In this document: one piece after another, positions 1 through 8,034 of the stretch
How positions within the stretch are numbered: the first letter of the stretch is position 1
Layout: every line of letters begins with the position of its first letter
NCBI RefSeq assembly: GCF_016918565.1
Contig: NZ_JAFFQD010000002.1
Coordinates: 124,001 to 188,000 of the forward strand
DNA: 64,000 nt
Origin: Desulfogranum marinum
Lineage (GTDB): Bacteria; Desulfobacterota; Desulfobulbia; Desulfobulbales; Desulfobulbaceae
Reading direction: 5' to 3'
The notes under the pieces: model-generated
Told to the model about the DNA's origin: nothing
What the model saw: only the letters and a program-made list of their open reading frames with translations
The model's database searches: none
Made by a program: the position numbers and the translations under genes

Positions 1-1649
1 TCATTAAGAGGCGGAATCCACTCAGCGTCCTTGTTTTTGGGTAACAGTAGAGGCGGATTGTGTCCCGCGCTGGCATACCGCACTACGCCAGTGCGAATGT
101 CGATGATTGCCAGGAAAAGTGTTACAAACATACAGGACTTGTTGTCTTCTGCCAGATCATCATTCACCTTGGCCAATATCTCGCCCGGTTCGAGTCGGCT
201 TTCGGCAACCACTTTGAGAAGCGTTTTGGTTACTGCCATAAAAAATGCCGCTGGTACACCTTTACCGGAAACGTCACCTACCAGAAAGCAGAAATTGTTC
301 TCATCCACGAAAAAGAAATCATAGAGATCGCCACCAACCTCTTTGGCTGGTTCTATGGATGCATATATGTCAAATTCCCGGTGCTCGGGAAAGGCCGGAA
401 ACAACTTTGGCAGGATACCCATTTGGATGTCGTGAGCAATGCGTAATTCCGATTCAATACGCTCCTTGGCCGCCGTGGTCTCTGTCAGGTTTTCGATGTA
501 ATTTTTTATGCTCTCACGCATGGCCTGGAAGGAATGGGTCAGTTCACCCACCTCATCTTTTGTGGTAGCCTCAGGTAACCTGGCCTCAAGGTTGCCTGAG
601 GCCATGTCATTGGCTGAAACCGTCAACTCCCTGAGTGGATGGGTTATCCGTTTGGCAAGAAAGGTAATGAGCAGCGCCAGTGCCACGAAACCAAGGCCAC
701 CCAGTGTCGCCACCTCTCTGTTCAGGCGGGAGACTTCCGCCAGCATCTCTTTTTTGGAACAGACAAATCCTACAGACCAATGCTGGTCCGGGAGAGGTGA
801 AAAATACAGGAAACTGTCGCCGGTCATTGGGAGGTCGTTTAGTTCTACCACCCCTGTCTCACCCGCCACCATCCTGCGTCCCACTTCGCGCAGCTGCGGA
901 TACTCAAGACTTTCAGCCGCCGTGAAGACGGTTTCATTCATCACCAGGTTTGCATTGGGATGTGCTATAAAGGTTCCATAACGTGAGAGCAGAAATACAT
1001 ACTCTGCTTCACGGCTGCTGAGACTGGAGATCAACTTTTGCACCCAGCTTATGGAAATGTCTGCAGTGACAACACCTTGCAACACTTTCTGTCCGTCCCT
1101 GTTTCGATAGAATGGCACCGTGTAGGTGGTCATCAACTCATAGCCGCCGCCTTTATCAAAATACGGTTCAGTCCAGATGGGGCGTTCAAGCTCCCTGGGG
1201 AGCTGGTACCAATCCATGTAAAAATATTGGTAGTCATCAGAACCAAGCCGGGCGAAAACAATGGGGCCGCCGTCCAGGCGGTAATGATATGGGGCATAGT
1301 ATTGATTGTCGTGCTGAAAGCTGAAGGGTTCAAAAGCTATGGCTGAGCCGAATATTTCAGGATTGTTGATTAACACCCTTTGGCCCAGTTCATTGACCCG
1401 TTTTTCAGTCAGCCTGTCGTCTTCAAGGGAAAAAGCGACCGAATCAATCACCTTTTGTACCGTCATAAAGGCGGTTGAAATTTTTTTGGCCGTTGATTTT
1501 GCAAGCAGCGTCCCTCGGTCTTCAGCCAAGGCAACAATAATTTTTCTGGAGACCGAATAGTTATATCCCACTATGATTGCCAGAATAATCGTGGAAACAA
1601 GCAATGTAAGAGATGCCAGTCGGAATGCTATACCCTGAGGTTTCATCAT
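1..1649 (-). CDS. Cache-HAMP-PP2C (RsbU/SpoIIE-type) serine phosphatase, 3' end cut by window edge
   Basis: Membrane-bound sensor phosphatase; 549 codons are visible and the C-terminus lies beyond the left edge. The start at 1649 (ATG ATG) follows an AGGAAAGG Shine-Dalgarno. In order: one N-terminal membrane helix (about residues 8-28), a long extracytoplasmic region of Cache type (about 30-300), a second helix, a HAMP segment (RITHPLRELTVSAND at about 335-350), then the PP2C/SpoIIE domain opening with the family's RIAHDIQMGILPK motif and continuing through VGGDLYDFF, VGDVSGKG and YASAGHNPPLLL. In this family such proteins dephosphorylate anti-sigma antagonists in partner-switching pathways. 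It lies 94 bp downstream of the periplasmic binding protein gene, which suggests that protein presents a ligand to the Cache domain. The target anti-sigma system is not in the window. Confidence 0.9.
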   Translation of the reverse strand, partial: MMKPQGIAFRLASLTLLVSTIILAIIVGYNYSVSRKIIVALAEDRGTLLAKSTAKKISTAFMTVQKVIDSVAFSLEDDRLTEKRVNELGQRVLINNPEIFGSAIAFEPFSFQHDNQYYAPYHYRLDGGPIVFARLGSDDYQYFYMDWYQLPRELERPIWTEPYFDKGGGYELMTTYTVPFYRNRDGQKVLQGVVTADISISWVQKLISSLSSREAEYVFLLSRYGTFIAHPNANLVMNETVFTAAESLEYPQLREVGRRMVAGETGVVELNDLPMTGDSFLYFSPLPDQHWSVGFVCSKKEMLAEVSRLNREVATLGGLGFVALALLITFLAKRITHPLRELTVSANDMASGNLEARLPEATTKDEVGELTHSFQAMRESIKNYIENLTETTAAKERIESELRIAHDIQMGILPKLFPAFPEHREFDIYASIEPAKEVGGDLYDFFFVDENNFCFLVGDVSGKGVPAAFFMAVTKTLLKVVAESRLEPGEILAKVNDDLAEDNKSCMFVTLFLAIIDIRTGVVRYASAGHNPPLLLPKNKDAEWIPPLN

Positions 1650-1743
1650 GGTACCAGCCCTTTCCTGAATCTATTGGTGTTGTTTAAAGACCTCATCATT
1701 ATAGATGTAATCAGAGTATGTTGATCCAATACAACAAAAAAAG

Positions 1744-2745
1744 TCATTGACTCAGGTCTTTGTAAAATTCGTGATAGGAAATGTCAGTTGTAGTGACGCC
1801 GTTTTGCAGCAGCATCTTGCTGGTGGCATTGAAATCATCAATTTTGAGCCGGGTATCCAGTTGTGACCGACCTTCCACCATAATAATGTCCTGCATACGC
1901 GCCAGCATCCATGTCTGGTGAGCTTTATTGGCCCTGACCTTATGCATTTTCATAATTCTCAGGAGGGTGTCGACTGTCTCTTTGGGATGGGCAAAGGCAT
2001 ACTCCCATCCCTTAACAGATGCCTGGACCAGGGCAGCTGCGGTTTCCGGTGATTTTTTCATGGTGGATTCCAGGCAGTAGATACCGTCCTCTGGCTGGTT
2101 CAGGTCAAGGTCGCTGAAAAAAAAGGTTGTCATTTCATCAGGGTTCAAGCCATAGGCTATAAGTCGATAGTATTCATTATACCACATGGCAAGGGTCGCA
2201 TCGAGGCCACCACGCATGAAAAGCTCAAAGGAAGGAGCCTGGCGGACAAAGTCCACCTGGAGTTGTTCCCTGCGAAAAAGTGCTTGGGGTTGCAATTGGA
2301 ATGTATTGCCCCAGGTACCGATCCTTGCCCCGTCCAGGTCTTTAATGGTCCTGATGCCGGAATTATTGCGAGCGACCAGCATGAGGGCTGAACGCTGTAC
2401 GATCTGTCCAATATTAATCAGAGGTGCGCCTTTAGAGCGACGTTCTATGGCGGTAGACAGAAAGGCTGTGCCAAAATCAGCCTTGCCGGAAACAACACGA
2501 ACCAGAGAGTCACTGTCAGCATCGCCGCGCAGGATTTCTACATTCAGGCCATACTCGCTATAAATACCTTTCTCTTTTGCCATGTAGTATCCGGCGAATT
2601 GGGCCTGAGGAAACCACTGCAGGGCTAGTCGTACGGTTTTCCCTTCATAAGCGCTGGTAGAATCAGCAAGCAGAAGGCCCAGTAATGTGAGCAGCAGGGG
2701 AAGGCATCGGTAGCTCCTGCACATTTTTTTATTTATCTGTTTCAT
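1744..2745 (-). CDS. NMT1/THI5-like (SsuA/ThiY family) periplasmic substrate-binding protein
   Basis: A 333-residue exported binding protein. It has a basic N-terminus and a hydrophobic stretch ending near ADSTSA (about residue 32), then mature protein beginning with the family signature LALQWFPQAQFAGYYMA. The body has the usual two-lobe order: KGIYSEYGLNVEI, KADFGTAF, LDGARIGTWG and the C-terminal ETAAALVQAS region. Relatives bind the thiamin pyrimidine HMP, sulfonates or nitrate; the ligand here cannot be read from sequence. No ABC permease or ATPase gene is next to it. Its neighbours are a GNAT gene 39 bp upstream and the Cache-PP2C phosphatase downstream, so it may act as a ligand-presenting signalling subunit rather than in transport. 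That last role is inference. Confidence 0.85.
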   Translation of the reverse strand: MKQINKKMCRSYRCLPLLLTLLGLLLADSTSAYEGKTVRLALQWFPQAQFAGYYMAKEKGIYSEYGLNVEILRGDADSDSLVRVVSGKADFGTAFLSTAIERRSKGAPLINIGQIVQRSALMLVARNNSGIRTIKDLDGARIGTWGNTFQLQPQALFRREQLQVDFVRQAPSFELFMRGGLDATLAMWYNEYYRLIAYGLNPDEMTTFFFSDLDLNQPEDGIYCLESTMKKSPETAAALVQASVKGWEYAFAHPKETVDTLLRIMKMHKVRANKAHQTWMLARMQDIIMVEGRSQLDTRLKIDDFNATSKMLLQNGVTTTDISYHEFYKDLSQ

Positions 2746-2784
2746 TGGGTGTTTTTACCTCACTGAACTTCACGGGACGATTAT

Positions 2785-3783
2785 TCAAGATGGCCTCCTG
2801 TCCACCTCCTGCCAATCCCTGTACACTGCCTCTGCAACAGCACGTCCCTGATCAGAGGCATACCTGGGCATGGAAAAATTGGGAGTAGTGGGGAGTTTTT
2901 GGAAGAGCATCCCGTCTGTTTCGAACCAAAGCGGCAGATAACCGCCGAGGAAAAATCCCTGTCCGCGAAGAAGGTCAACCGCCCACGGAGCTGCCGGATC
3001 TCCAATGTTCAACTGTACTTGCATGGCGCATCCTTCGGCCTTTGATTCAAAATGATTCAGGACATCAGGAAGGTCTTTTCCCATCCGCGAAACTGAAAGC
3101 TTGGCCATGGACGCACCGGGTATGAACGTCGGCTCTGTGATGGACTGCTGGGTCTCCGGTAAGGTTCTCATTGCACCACTGGATTGTATAACCCTTTCTG
3201 CTTGTATTACCCGGCAGCGCTGCTCTGTAAATTGCGCATGCGCAGGGTGAGGATAAATCGTATGGGGTGTATCCTCATAGAGACGAAATACCAGGAGCAG
3301 GGAGATGTTTGTGTCTAATCGCTTTTTATTGTCAAAATTCAAGGTCGGCAGCCATTCGAGCTCCAGGCCAGTGGGAAGCATATTAACATTTTCTGCCATA
3401 TATTGAGAAATGGTATGGTTGCACAATGCTTCACCAAAGATGCCCTTAACTGGTATTTGGGTTGGATATATTTCCATCAAGGTGTGATTGATTGCCTCAG
3501 CTACCCCCTGGTTCCGATGGGACCTGGAAACCATAAGCTGTCCCACTTCATAGAGTAACGGATTTGGGGAGGAGCGGAAGAGGCTGCCCACCCCGGCCAG
3601 CCGGTTCCGGTCGTCCCTGGCCACTACTGCCCGATGGGCGACGCCGTCGTAACGCCTGGTGATTTCCTCGGGGTCGTAAACGTACTTCATGGGAAAGTCA
3701 TCGCCATATATTTCCCGGTATATACCAGAGATATCAGGAGCATCTTGAGGGCTGAAAAGGCTGAGAGAAATAGGTGTATTCAT
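2785..3783 (-). CDS. GNAT-fold N-acyltransferase-like protein
   Basis: A 332-residue cytosolic protein. The N-terminal half carries a GNAT fold: AVVARDDRNRLAGVGSLF as the beta2-beta4 region and LMVSRSHRNQGVAEAI as motif A, where the R/Q-x-x-G-x-A pattern binds acyl-CoA. The C-terminal 160 residues look like a second, degenerate GNAT-like half (NIGDPAAPWAVDLLRGQGFFLGGYLP), so this may be a tandem-GNAT protein. The acceptor and acyl donor are unknown. The ATG overlaps the stop of the upstream FAD-subunit gene by 4 bp (ATGA), so translation is probably coupled. In this operon it could acylate an intermediate; that is inference from position only. Confidence 0.75.
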   Translation of the reverse strand: MNTPISLSLFSPQDAPDISGIYREIYGDDFPMKYVYDPEEITRRYDGVAHRAVVARDDRNRLAGVGSLFRSSPNPLLYEVGQLMVSRSHRNQGVAEAINHTLMEIYPTQIPVKGIFGEALCNHTISQYMAENVNMLPTGLELEWLPTLNFDNKKRLDTNISLLLVFRLYEDTPHTIYPHPAHAQFTEQRCRVIQAERVIQSSGAMRTLPETQQSITEPTFIPGASMAKLSVSRMGKDLPDVLNHFESKAEGCAMQVQLNIGDPAAPWAVDLLRGQGFFLGGYLPLWFETDGMLFQKLPTTPNFSMPRYASDQGRAVAEAVYRDWQEVDRRPS

Positions 3784-4631
3784 GGCTTCGGGTGATTGAG
3801 GGTTTCGAGGAACTCCGCAAAGAGGTTTGCGGCCACCGCCTCGCGGTACAGCGCTGTGGAGCGAAGGTCATCAATGGGTTTAACCGAATCTCTTGCCATG
3901 GCGGCCAACCTGGCCCTGTCCCGGTAAAGCCGGTGCAGAGGAAGTCCGATGCATACGTCCTCTATGGGGCTGCAGCGGATAACTGTGGGGCCGACCGCGC
4001 CAAAGGCAATGCCAATGTCGCGGACGATTTCGTCATCAACCGCCAGGGAGACCGCTAAAGAGACCTTGGTGATGGCATTGGCCACCCGTGGACTAACTTT
4101 TCGGTAATGGAAAAGCTCCTGAGCCGGGACTGGAATGGTGATAGCTGCCAGTAGTTCATCAGGTTCTAATGCTGTTTTACCGGGACCGGTTATGAACCGG
4201 TGAACCGGCATCCGCCGTACCGAAGCAGGAGAGACTAGCTTAACCTCCGCATCAAGGGTATACAGGGCTGGGAGAGAGTCCCCAGCCGGAGATGCAGTGC
4301 AGATGTTGCCGCCAAGAGTGGCAATATTGCGCAGAGCAGGTGAGCCCATGGCATTGCAGGCAAGGGACAGGATGGGTGGGATTTGTGCGCTGGCAGCGAG
4401 CTCCGCCATGGTGGTCAGGGGACCTATACGTAGTTCATTGTTCCCTTTAGTTATGCCATGAAATGCCTTGACACCACCAAGAAAAACCATGGGCGGGCAC
4501 TGGCCGTTTCGTATGTTTTCGGCCTGATGAATCATCAGGTCCGTACCGCCTGCATAAGGCAGTGCACCGGCTTTCTTAACAGCTGCTGCTTCAGTCGGGG
4601 TAGTCGGATAGGTGACTGCTTCGGTTACCAT
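3780..4631 (-). CDS. molybdenum hydroxylase FAD-binding (medium) subunit, XdhB/CoxM-like
   Basis: The 283-residue FAD subunit of a xanthine-dehydrogenase-family enzyme. It passes electrons from the Fe-S subunit to NAD or another acceptor. Visible FAD-contacting motifs are ALPYAGGTDLM (about residues 22-32) and TLGGNICTASPAGD (about 105-118), followed by the CO dehydrogenase flavoprotein C-terminal domain (about 170-275). Its length is normal for the family. The ATG at 4631 has an upstream GGGGAGA and overlaps the end of the 2Fe-2S subunit gene by 7 bp. The large, small, medium order is one of several used by these enzymes. Substrate is not predictable from this subunit. Confidence 0.92.
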   Translation of the reverse strand: MVTEAVTYPTTPTEAAAVKKAGALPYAGGTDLMIHQAENIRNGQCPPMVFLGGVKAFHGITKGNNELRIGPLTTMAELAASAQIPPILSLACNAMGSPALRNIATLGGNICTASPAGDSLPALYTLDAEVKLVSPASVRRMPVHRFITGPGKTALEPDELLAAITIPVPAQELFHYRKVSPRVANAITKVSLAVSLAVDDEIVRDIGIAFGAVGPTVIRCSPIEDVCIGLPLHRLYRDRARLAAMARDSVKPIDDLRSTALYREAVAANLFAEFLETLNHPKP

Positions 4632-5101
4632 GCTTCTCCCCTTCTTTTCGCTGCCAGAGTGACCGCTTCAACGATCATGGCGTAGCCTGTACATCGGCAG
4701 AGGTTGCCTGCCATAGCGCTGCGAATGGTTTGCTCGTCGGGAGCTGGATCGTCCCGCAGCAGAGCGTAGGCAATCACAATCATGCCGGGAGTACAGTATC
4801 CGCACTGAACCGCTCCGGCGTCATTAAAGGCCTGGGCAAGAATGTCAAATCCGGGTGAGGAACGTAGTCCTTCTATGGTGGTCACCTGTTGTCCCTCTAC
4901 TGCCCCGGCGGCCATGATACAGGAAAGGGCAGGAAAGCCGTTGAGCAGAATCATGCACGCACCGCACTCTCCTTCGCCGCAACCTTCCTTGATTCCGGTC
5001 AGACCAAAGTTATTGCGCAGCAGGTCCACCAGGCGGGTCTCGTGAGCAGCGTCAGCCTTTACCGGGGCACCGTTAAGATTGAATGAGATTGTTCTGGTCA
5101 T
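4625..5101 (-). CDS. molybdenum hydroxylase [2Fe-2S] (small) subunit, XdhC/CoxS-like
   Basis: A 158-residue subunit with two [2Fe-2S] clusters. The plant-ferredoxin-like N-terminal domain has the motif GCGEGECGACMILL (about residues 41-54) plus a later Cys at LSCI. The helical C-terminal domain has QCGYCTPGM (about 98-106) and GNLCRCTGY (about 131-139). These eight cysteines are the full set expected. The start overlaps the large-subunit stop by 4 bp. It transfers electrons from the molybdenum cofactor to the FAD subunit. Length and motifs are intact, so the enzyme should be functional. Confidence 0.95.
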   Translation of the reverse strand: MTRTISFNLNGAPVKADAAHETRLVDLLRNNFGLTGIKEGCGEGECGACMILLNGFPALSCIMAAGAVEGQQVTTIEGLRSSPGFDILAQAFNDAGAVQCGYCTPGMIVIAYALLRDDPAPDEQTIRSAMAGNLCRCTGYAMIVEAVTLAAKRRGEAW

Positions 5102-7224
5102 GATGATTTTGTCATTTGCTGCATGAGATATTCAGGGGATATGGGCAGCCGGTATACTTCAACACCACAGGCATCTGCCACAGCATCGGCGATGGCCGGC
5201 GCTACTCCTACCAATGGTGGTTCCCCAACGCACTTAGCTCCGTAGGGTCCAGGTGGATAGGGGTTGGCGACCAGGGTACTCTTAATCGCCGGTGTATCGA
5301 GCATTGTGGGTATGATATAATCAGATAGGGAGTTGGTCATAGTATCCTCTCTCATGGATTCGAGCAACGCGTATCCCAGGCCTTGAACAACGCCGCCGTC
5401 GATCTGGCCGCGTATAATACGGCGGTCGATTGCGGTTCCCACATCCAGAGTTATCCACAGTCCGGTCGTCGAGACCTGCCAGGTCAAGGTATCCACCTCT
5501 ACTTCGGCGATGACGGCACCCCAGACATAGGAGTGGAAGGGATCGCCTTTGCCTTTGGCAGCGTCCCACTGCAGATGTTCAGGCTGCCTGACCTGTGCCT
5601 GTACCTTGATCTCGCCGGGCTCATGCAGGCGTGGCTTGAGCTTCTCCGCCGCATCAACCAATATGCGGCCAAACAGAACGACAGACATTGAGGCTCCGGT
5701 AATGGAGGCCTCTGGAACGCAGTCGGTGTCGGCGTCGTGGTGGATGATACGTTCTATGGGCATCTCCAGTGCTGCTGCCACGATTTTGCGCAGGGCCGTA
5801 TGCAACCCCTGCCCCATATCCACCAGCTCGGACAGGATTTCCACCGTACCATCCATATGTTTGAGCAGGCCCATATAGCGGGGAGGCATGGGAGAGCTGG
5901 TGTCCAGAGAGAACGGCGCTCCGAAGTTGAAGAGCGCCTGTCCGATTCCTCTGCGTATTCGACCGTCGGCTTTGACCTGCTTTCTGCGGGTTTGGTAGTC
6001 GGATATCCGCACGGCTTCCTGCATGACCTCGGGCAGAGCAACAGGAAAATGATATTTACCGCCGGTGAGGGTACTGTTACCCTGGCTGATGAAATAGCGG
6101 GATTTAAATTTGAGTGGCTCCAGCCTGTGCCTCCGCGCTAGAGCATTCATGTGCGTCTCGATGGCAAAAAAAGTCTGCGGGGCTCCGAACCCCCGATATG
6201 CACCTGGCATGGGGTTGTTGGTTGCCATAGCGCGTCCGCGGACACGGGCCGAAGGAAAATGGTAGACACCAGTGGCTTTTTTGAGCCCAGTATCCAGAAC
6301 CATGACACAAGACATAGCATATCCGCCAGCCTGGAAGACCACATCCACGTCCATAGCAATAATGTTTCCTTCACTATTGAGAGCTGAGCGGACTTTCACT
6401 CTGGATGGGTGGCGTTTGCTGGTTGTGAGGAGGTCCTCCTCCCGGGTGTAGACGATTCGAACCGGGCGGTTGGCCTTGAGGGCGGCAAAGGCCGCCTGAC
6501 CCGCTAGAAAAAAGGGGAGTTCTATTTTACCGCCAAACGCTCCGCCCAGGGGGTATTGCACCACACGAACACGCTCATGATCCCAGCCCAGTGCGTCGGC
6601 CACCACTTTACGGAGGGCATGGGGGCCCTGGGTGGAGGCATGGATCTCCAAACGGTCTCCATTGGGCACGGCAACGACGCACTGGGTTTCCATGTACATA
6701 TGTTCCTGGTAGCCGGTGCGGGTTTCTGTTTCAAATACTTCAGCGGCTTTGCTGAATGCTCCGTCCACATCTCCGTATGCAAAGGTTTCGTCTATATAAA
6801 CGTTATCGTTCCCGTAAAGCGGAGGCTTGTCTCCTTTCAGGGCTTCATCCAGCGAGTGAATGGCCTGTATTGGATCACAGTCAATATGAATTGTTTTGGC
6901 CAGTTTGCGGACAGTAGCAGGGTCAGGTCCGGCCACAAGCAGCACGGGCTCGCCGATGTAGCTGACCTTGCCGGGGGCGAAAAAAGGACAGGTATCCCGA
7001 AAATAGGAGACCTGATTCTGGTTGGGAATATCGTCGACACCCACGGTCAGATATCCTTTAGGCATGTCTGGGGTGACAATGTTGCGAATTATACCCCTGC
7101 GAACAGGGGAACGGACTGTCACCGCCTCAAGCATATTGTCAAAAAAGACATCGCCGATATAGTTGGTTGCACCAGAGCACTTGTCAGAGGTATCCGCCCT
7201 GTCGGTGTTTTTCGTGAACGCCAT
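5098..7224 (-). CDS. molybdenum hydroxylase molybdopterin-binding large subunit, XdhA/CoxL family
   Basis: The catalytic subunit, about 708 residues. I place the start at the ATG at 7224, which has GGGGAG eight bases upstream; an alternative GTG at 7233 would overlap the ThiF stop. Cofactor and active-site signatures are GGAFGGK, the AYRGFGAPQ loop (xanthine dehydrogenase form, not the Cys loop of aerobic CO dehydrogenase), GQGLHT, and the C-terminal GAKCVGEPPL carrying the catalytic Glu. It hydroxylates an unknown N-heterocycle or aldehyde-like substrate. It is shorter than typical 750-790 residue relatives, with the reduction spread over the middle. Cofactor-maturation partners (XdhC/MocA type) are absent nearby. 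Its place between a ThiF-like enzyme and a GNAT points to a dedicated pathway rather than general purine use (inference). Confidence 0.92.
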   Translation of the reverse strand: MAFTKNTDRADTSDKCSGATNYIGDVFFDNMLEAVTVRSPVRRGIIRNIVTPDMPKGYLTVGVDDIPNQNQVSYFRDTCPFFAPGKVSYIGEPVLLVAGPDPATVRKLAKTIHIDCDPIQAIHSLDEALKGDKPPLYGNDNVYIDETFAYGDVDGAFSKAAEVFETETRTGYQEHMYMETQCVVAVPNGDRLEIHASTQGPHALRKVVADALGWDHERVRVVQYPLGGAFGGKIELPFFLAGQAAFAALKANRPVRIVYTREEDLLTTSKRHPSRVKVRSALNSEGNIIAMDVDVVFQAGGYAMSCVMVLDTGLKKATGVYHFPSARVRGRAMATNNPMPGAYRGFGAPQTFFAIETHMNALARRHRLEPLKFKSRYFISQGNSTLTGGKYHFPVALPEVMQEAVRISDYQTRRKQVKADGRIRRGIGQALFNFGAPFSLDTSSPMPPRYMGLLKHMDGTVEILSELVDMGQGLHTALRKIVAAALEMPIERIIHHDADTDCVPEASITGASMSVVLFGRILVDAAEKLKPRLHEPGEIKVQAQVRQPEHLQWDAAKGKGDPFHSYVWGAVIAEVEVDTLTWQVSTTGLWITLDVGTAIDRRIIRGQIDGGVVQGLGYALLESMREDTMTNSLSDYIIPTMLDTPAIKSTLVANPYPPGPYGAKCVGEPPLVGVAPAIADAVADACGVEVYRLPISPEYLMQQMTKSS

Positions 7225-7229
7225 AAAGC

Positions 7230-8030
7230 TCACTCCCCATCCAGCCGGGTAATGTCGGCCACGCTCAGGCGATGGGTCATAAAGTCAAGCGTCACGTATC
7301 TGGGTGCGAACACCGGGGCACGCTCCATCAGCGTCGTGTCTGTCAATAGGTGAGCAAGAACCTCGTTGGCCAGCAAAACATTAGACGCGAGTCCACCAAT
7401 GGCCGTGGTTGGAATAACACCTGCCGCCAATCCCTGTTTCATCCGCTGCATGGCTGCATCGCTAAAATTGCTCTGCATATGTGAAGGCAGAAGGCCGCCG
7501 CCTTTGTCCTGCTCCTTGGCCAATGCCCAAAATTCGTCTTCCTTCATACCATCGGGTGCGTAGTTAACCATGAGCGCGCCAAAGCCGATGGCTCCGCAGG
7601 TAAATGCGGGGATATTGTATTTTTCAAGCAGGGTCGGCGTCATCTTTTTCACCTCTTCACCCTTTTCCACATCAATGACTGCGACAAAGGCATGGCAAGC
7701 GTCGAGGAATTCGTCAAGATTTGCCGCGTGAATACCGTCGGGATAGGGTGTTATGTCGATCTCTGGGTTTATGGAGCGGGCAAGCTCCATGTAGACATCC
7801 AGCTTGGCACGATCCATGGTCGTGCCAAACGCTGCAGCCTGTCGGTTCATGTCAGGCGGATCAAAGATACCGTTTTCCGCTAACCGGAATTGGCTCGCGC
7901 CGCATCGTACCAGAGCAAGAAACGCCCCTCCGCCAACACCACCCAGTCCGGCAAAGGCGATTTTTTTTTGCTGCAGAATGTCGAAACCTTCTTGACCAAA
8001 AAAGGGCCGTGCCCTGTCCAAAAAATGCAT
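7230..8030 (-). CDS. ThiF/MoeB/HesA family (E1-like) adenylating enzyme
   Basis: About 266 residues from the ATG at 8030, which is preceded by AAGGAG; a longer frame reaches 8072 but would overlap the upstream gene and has no ribosome site. The Rossmann ATP site AGLGGVGGGAFLALVRCG sits near the N-terminus, followed by DPPDMNRQAAAF, the acidic/Asn-Arg pattern of E1 enzymes, and VAVIDVEKGEEV. The zinc-binding CxxC pairs of MoeB and ThiF are absent, as in several stand-alone family members. Such enzymes adenylate a C-terminal carboxylate or cyclise amino-acid-derived groups. No ubiquitin-like ThiS/MoaD partner or MccA-like peptide is visible beside it. It overlaps or abuts the Mo-hydroxylase gene and follows the MFS gene by 4 bp, so it is firmly in the operon. 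Confidence 0.88.
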   Translation of the reverse strand: MHFLDRARPFFGQEGFDILQQKKIAFAGLGGVGGGAFLALVRCGASQFRLAENGIFDPPDMNRQAAAFGTTMDRAKLDVYMELARSINPEIDITPYPDGIHAANLDEFLDACHAFVAVIDVEKGEEVKKMTPTLLEKYNIPAFTCGAIGFGALMVNYAPDGMKEDEFWALAKEQDKGGGLLPSHMQSNFSDAAMQRMKQGLAAGVIPTTAIGGLASNVLLANEVLAHLLTDTTLMERAPVFAPRYVTLDFMTHRLSVADITRLDGE

Positions 8031-8034
8031 GATG

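Noticed and set aside
1744-2745. Thiamin (HMP) uptake locus with TPP riboswitch
   Set aside because: No thi genes, permease or ATPase adjoin it and no TPP riboswitch form is seen upstream.
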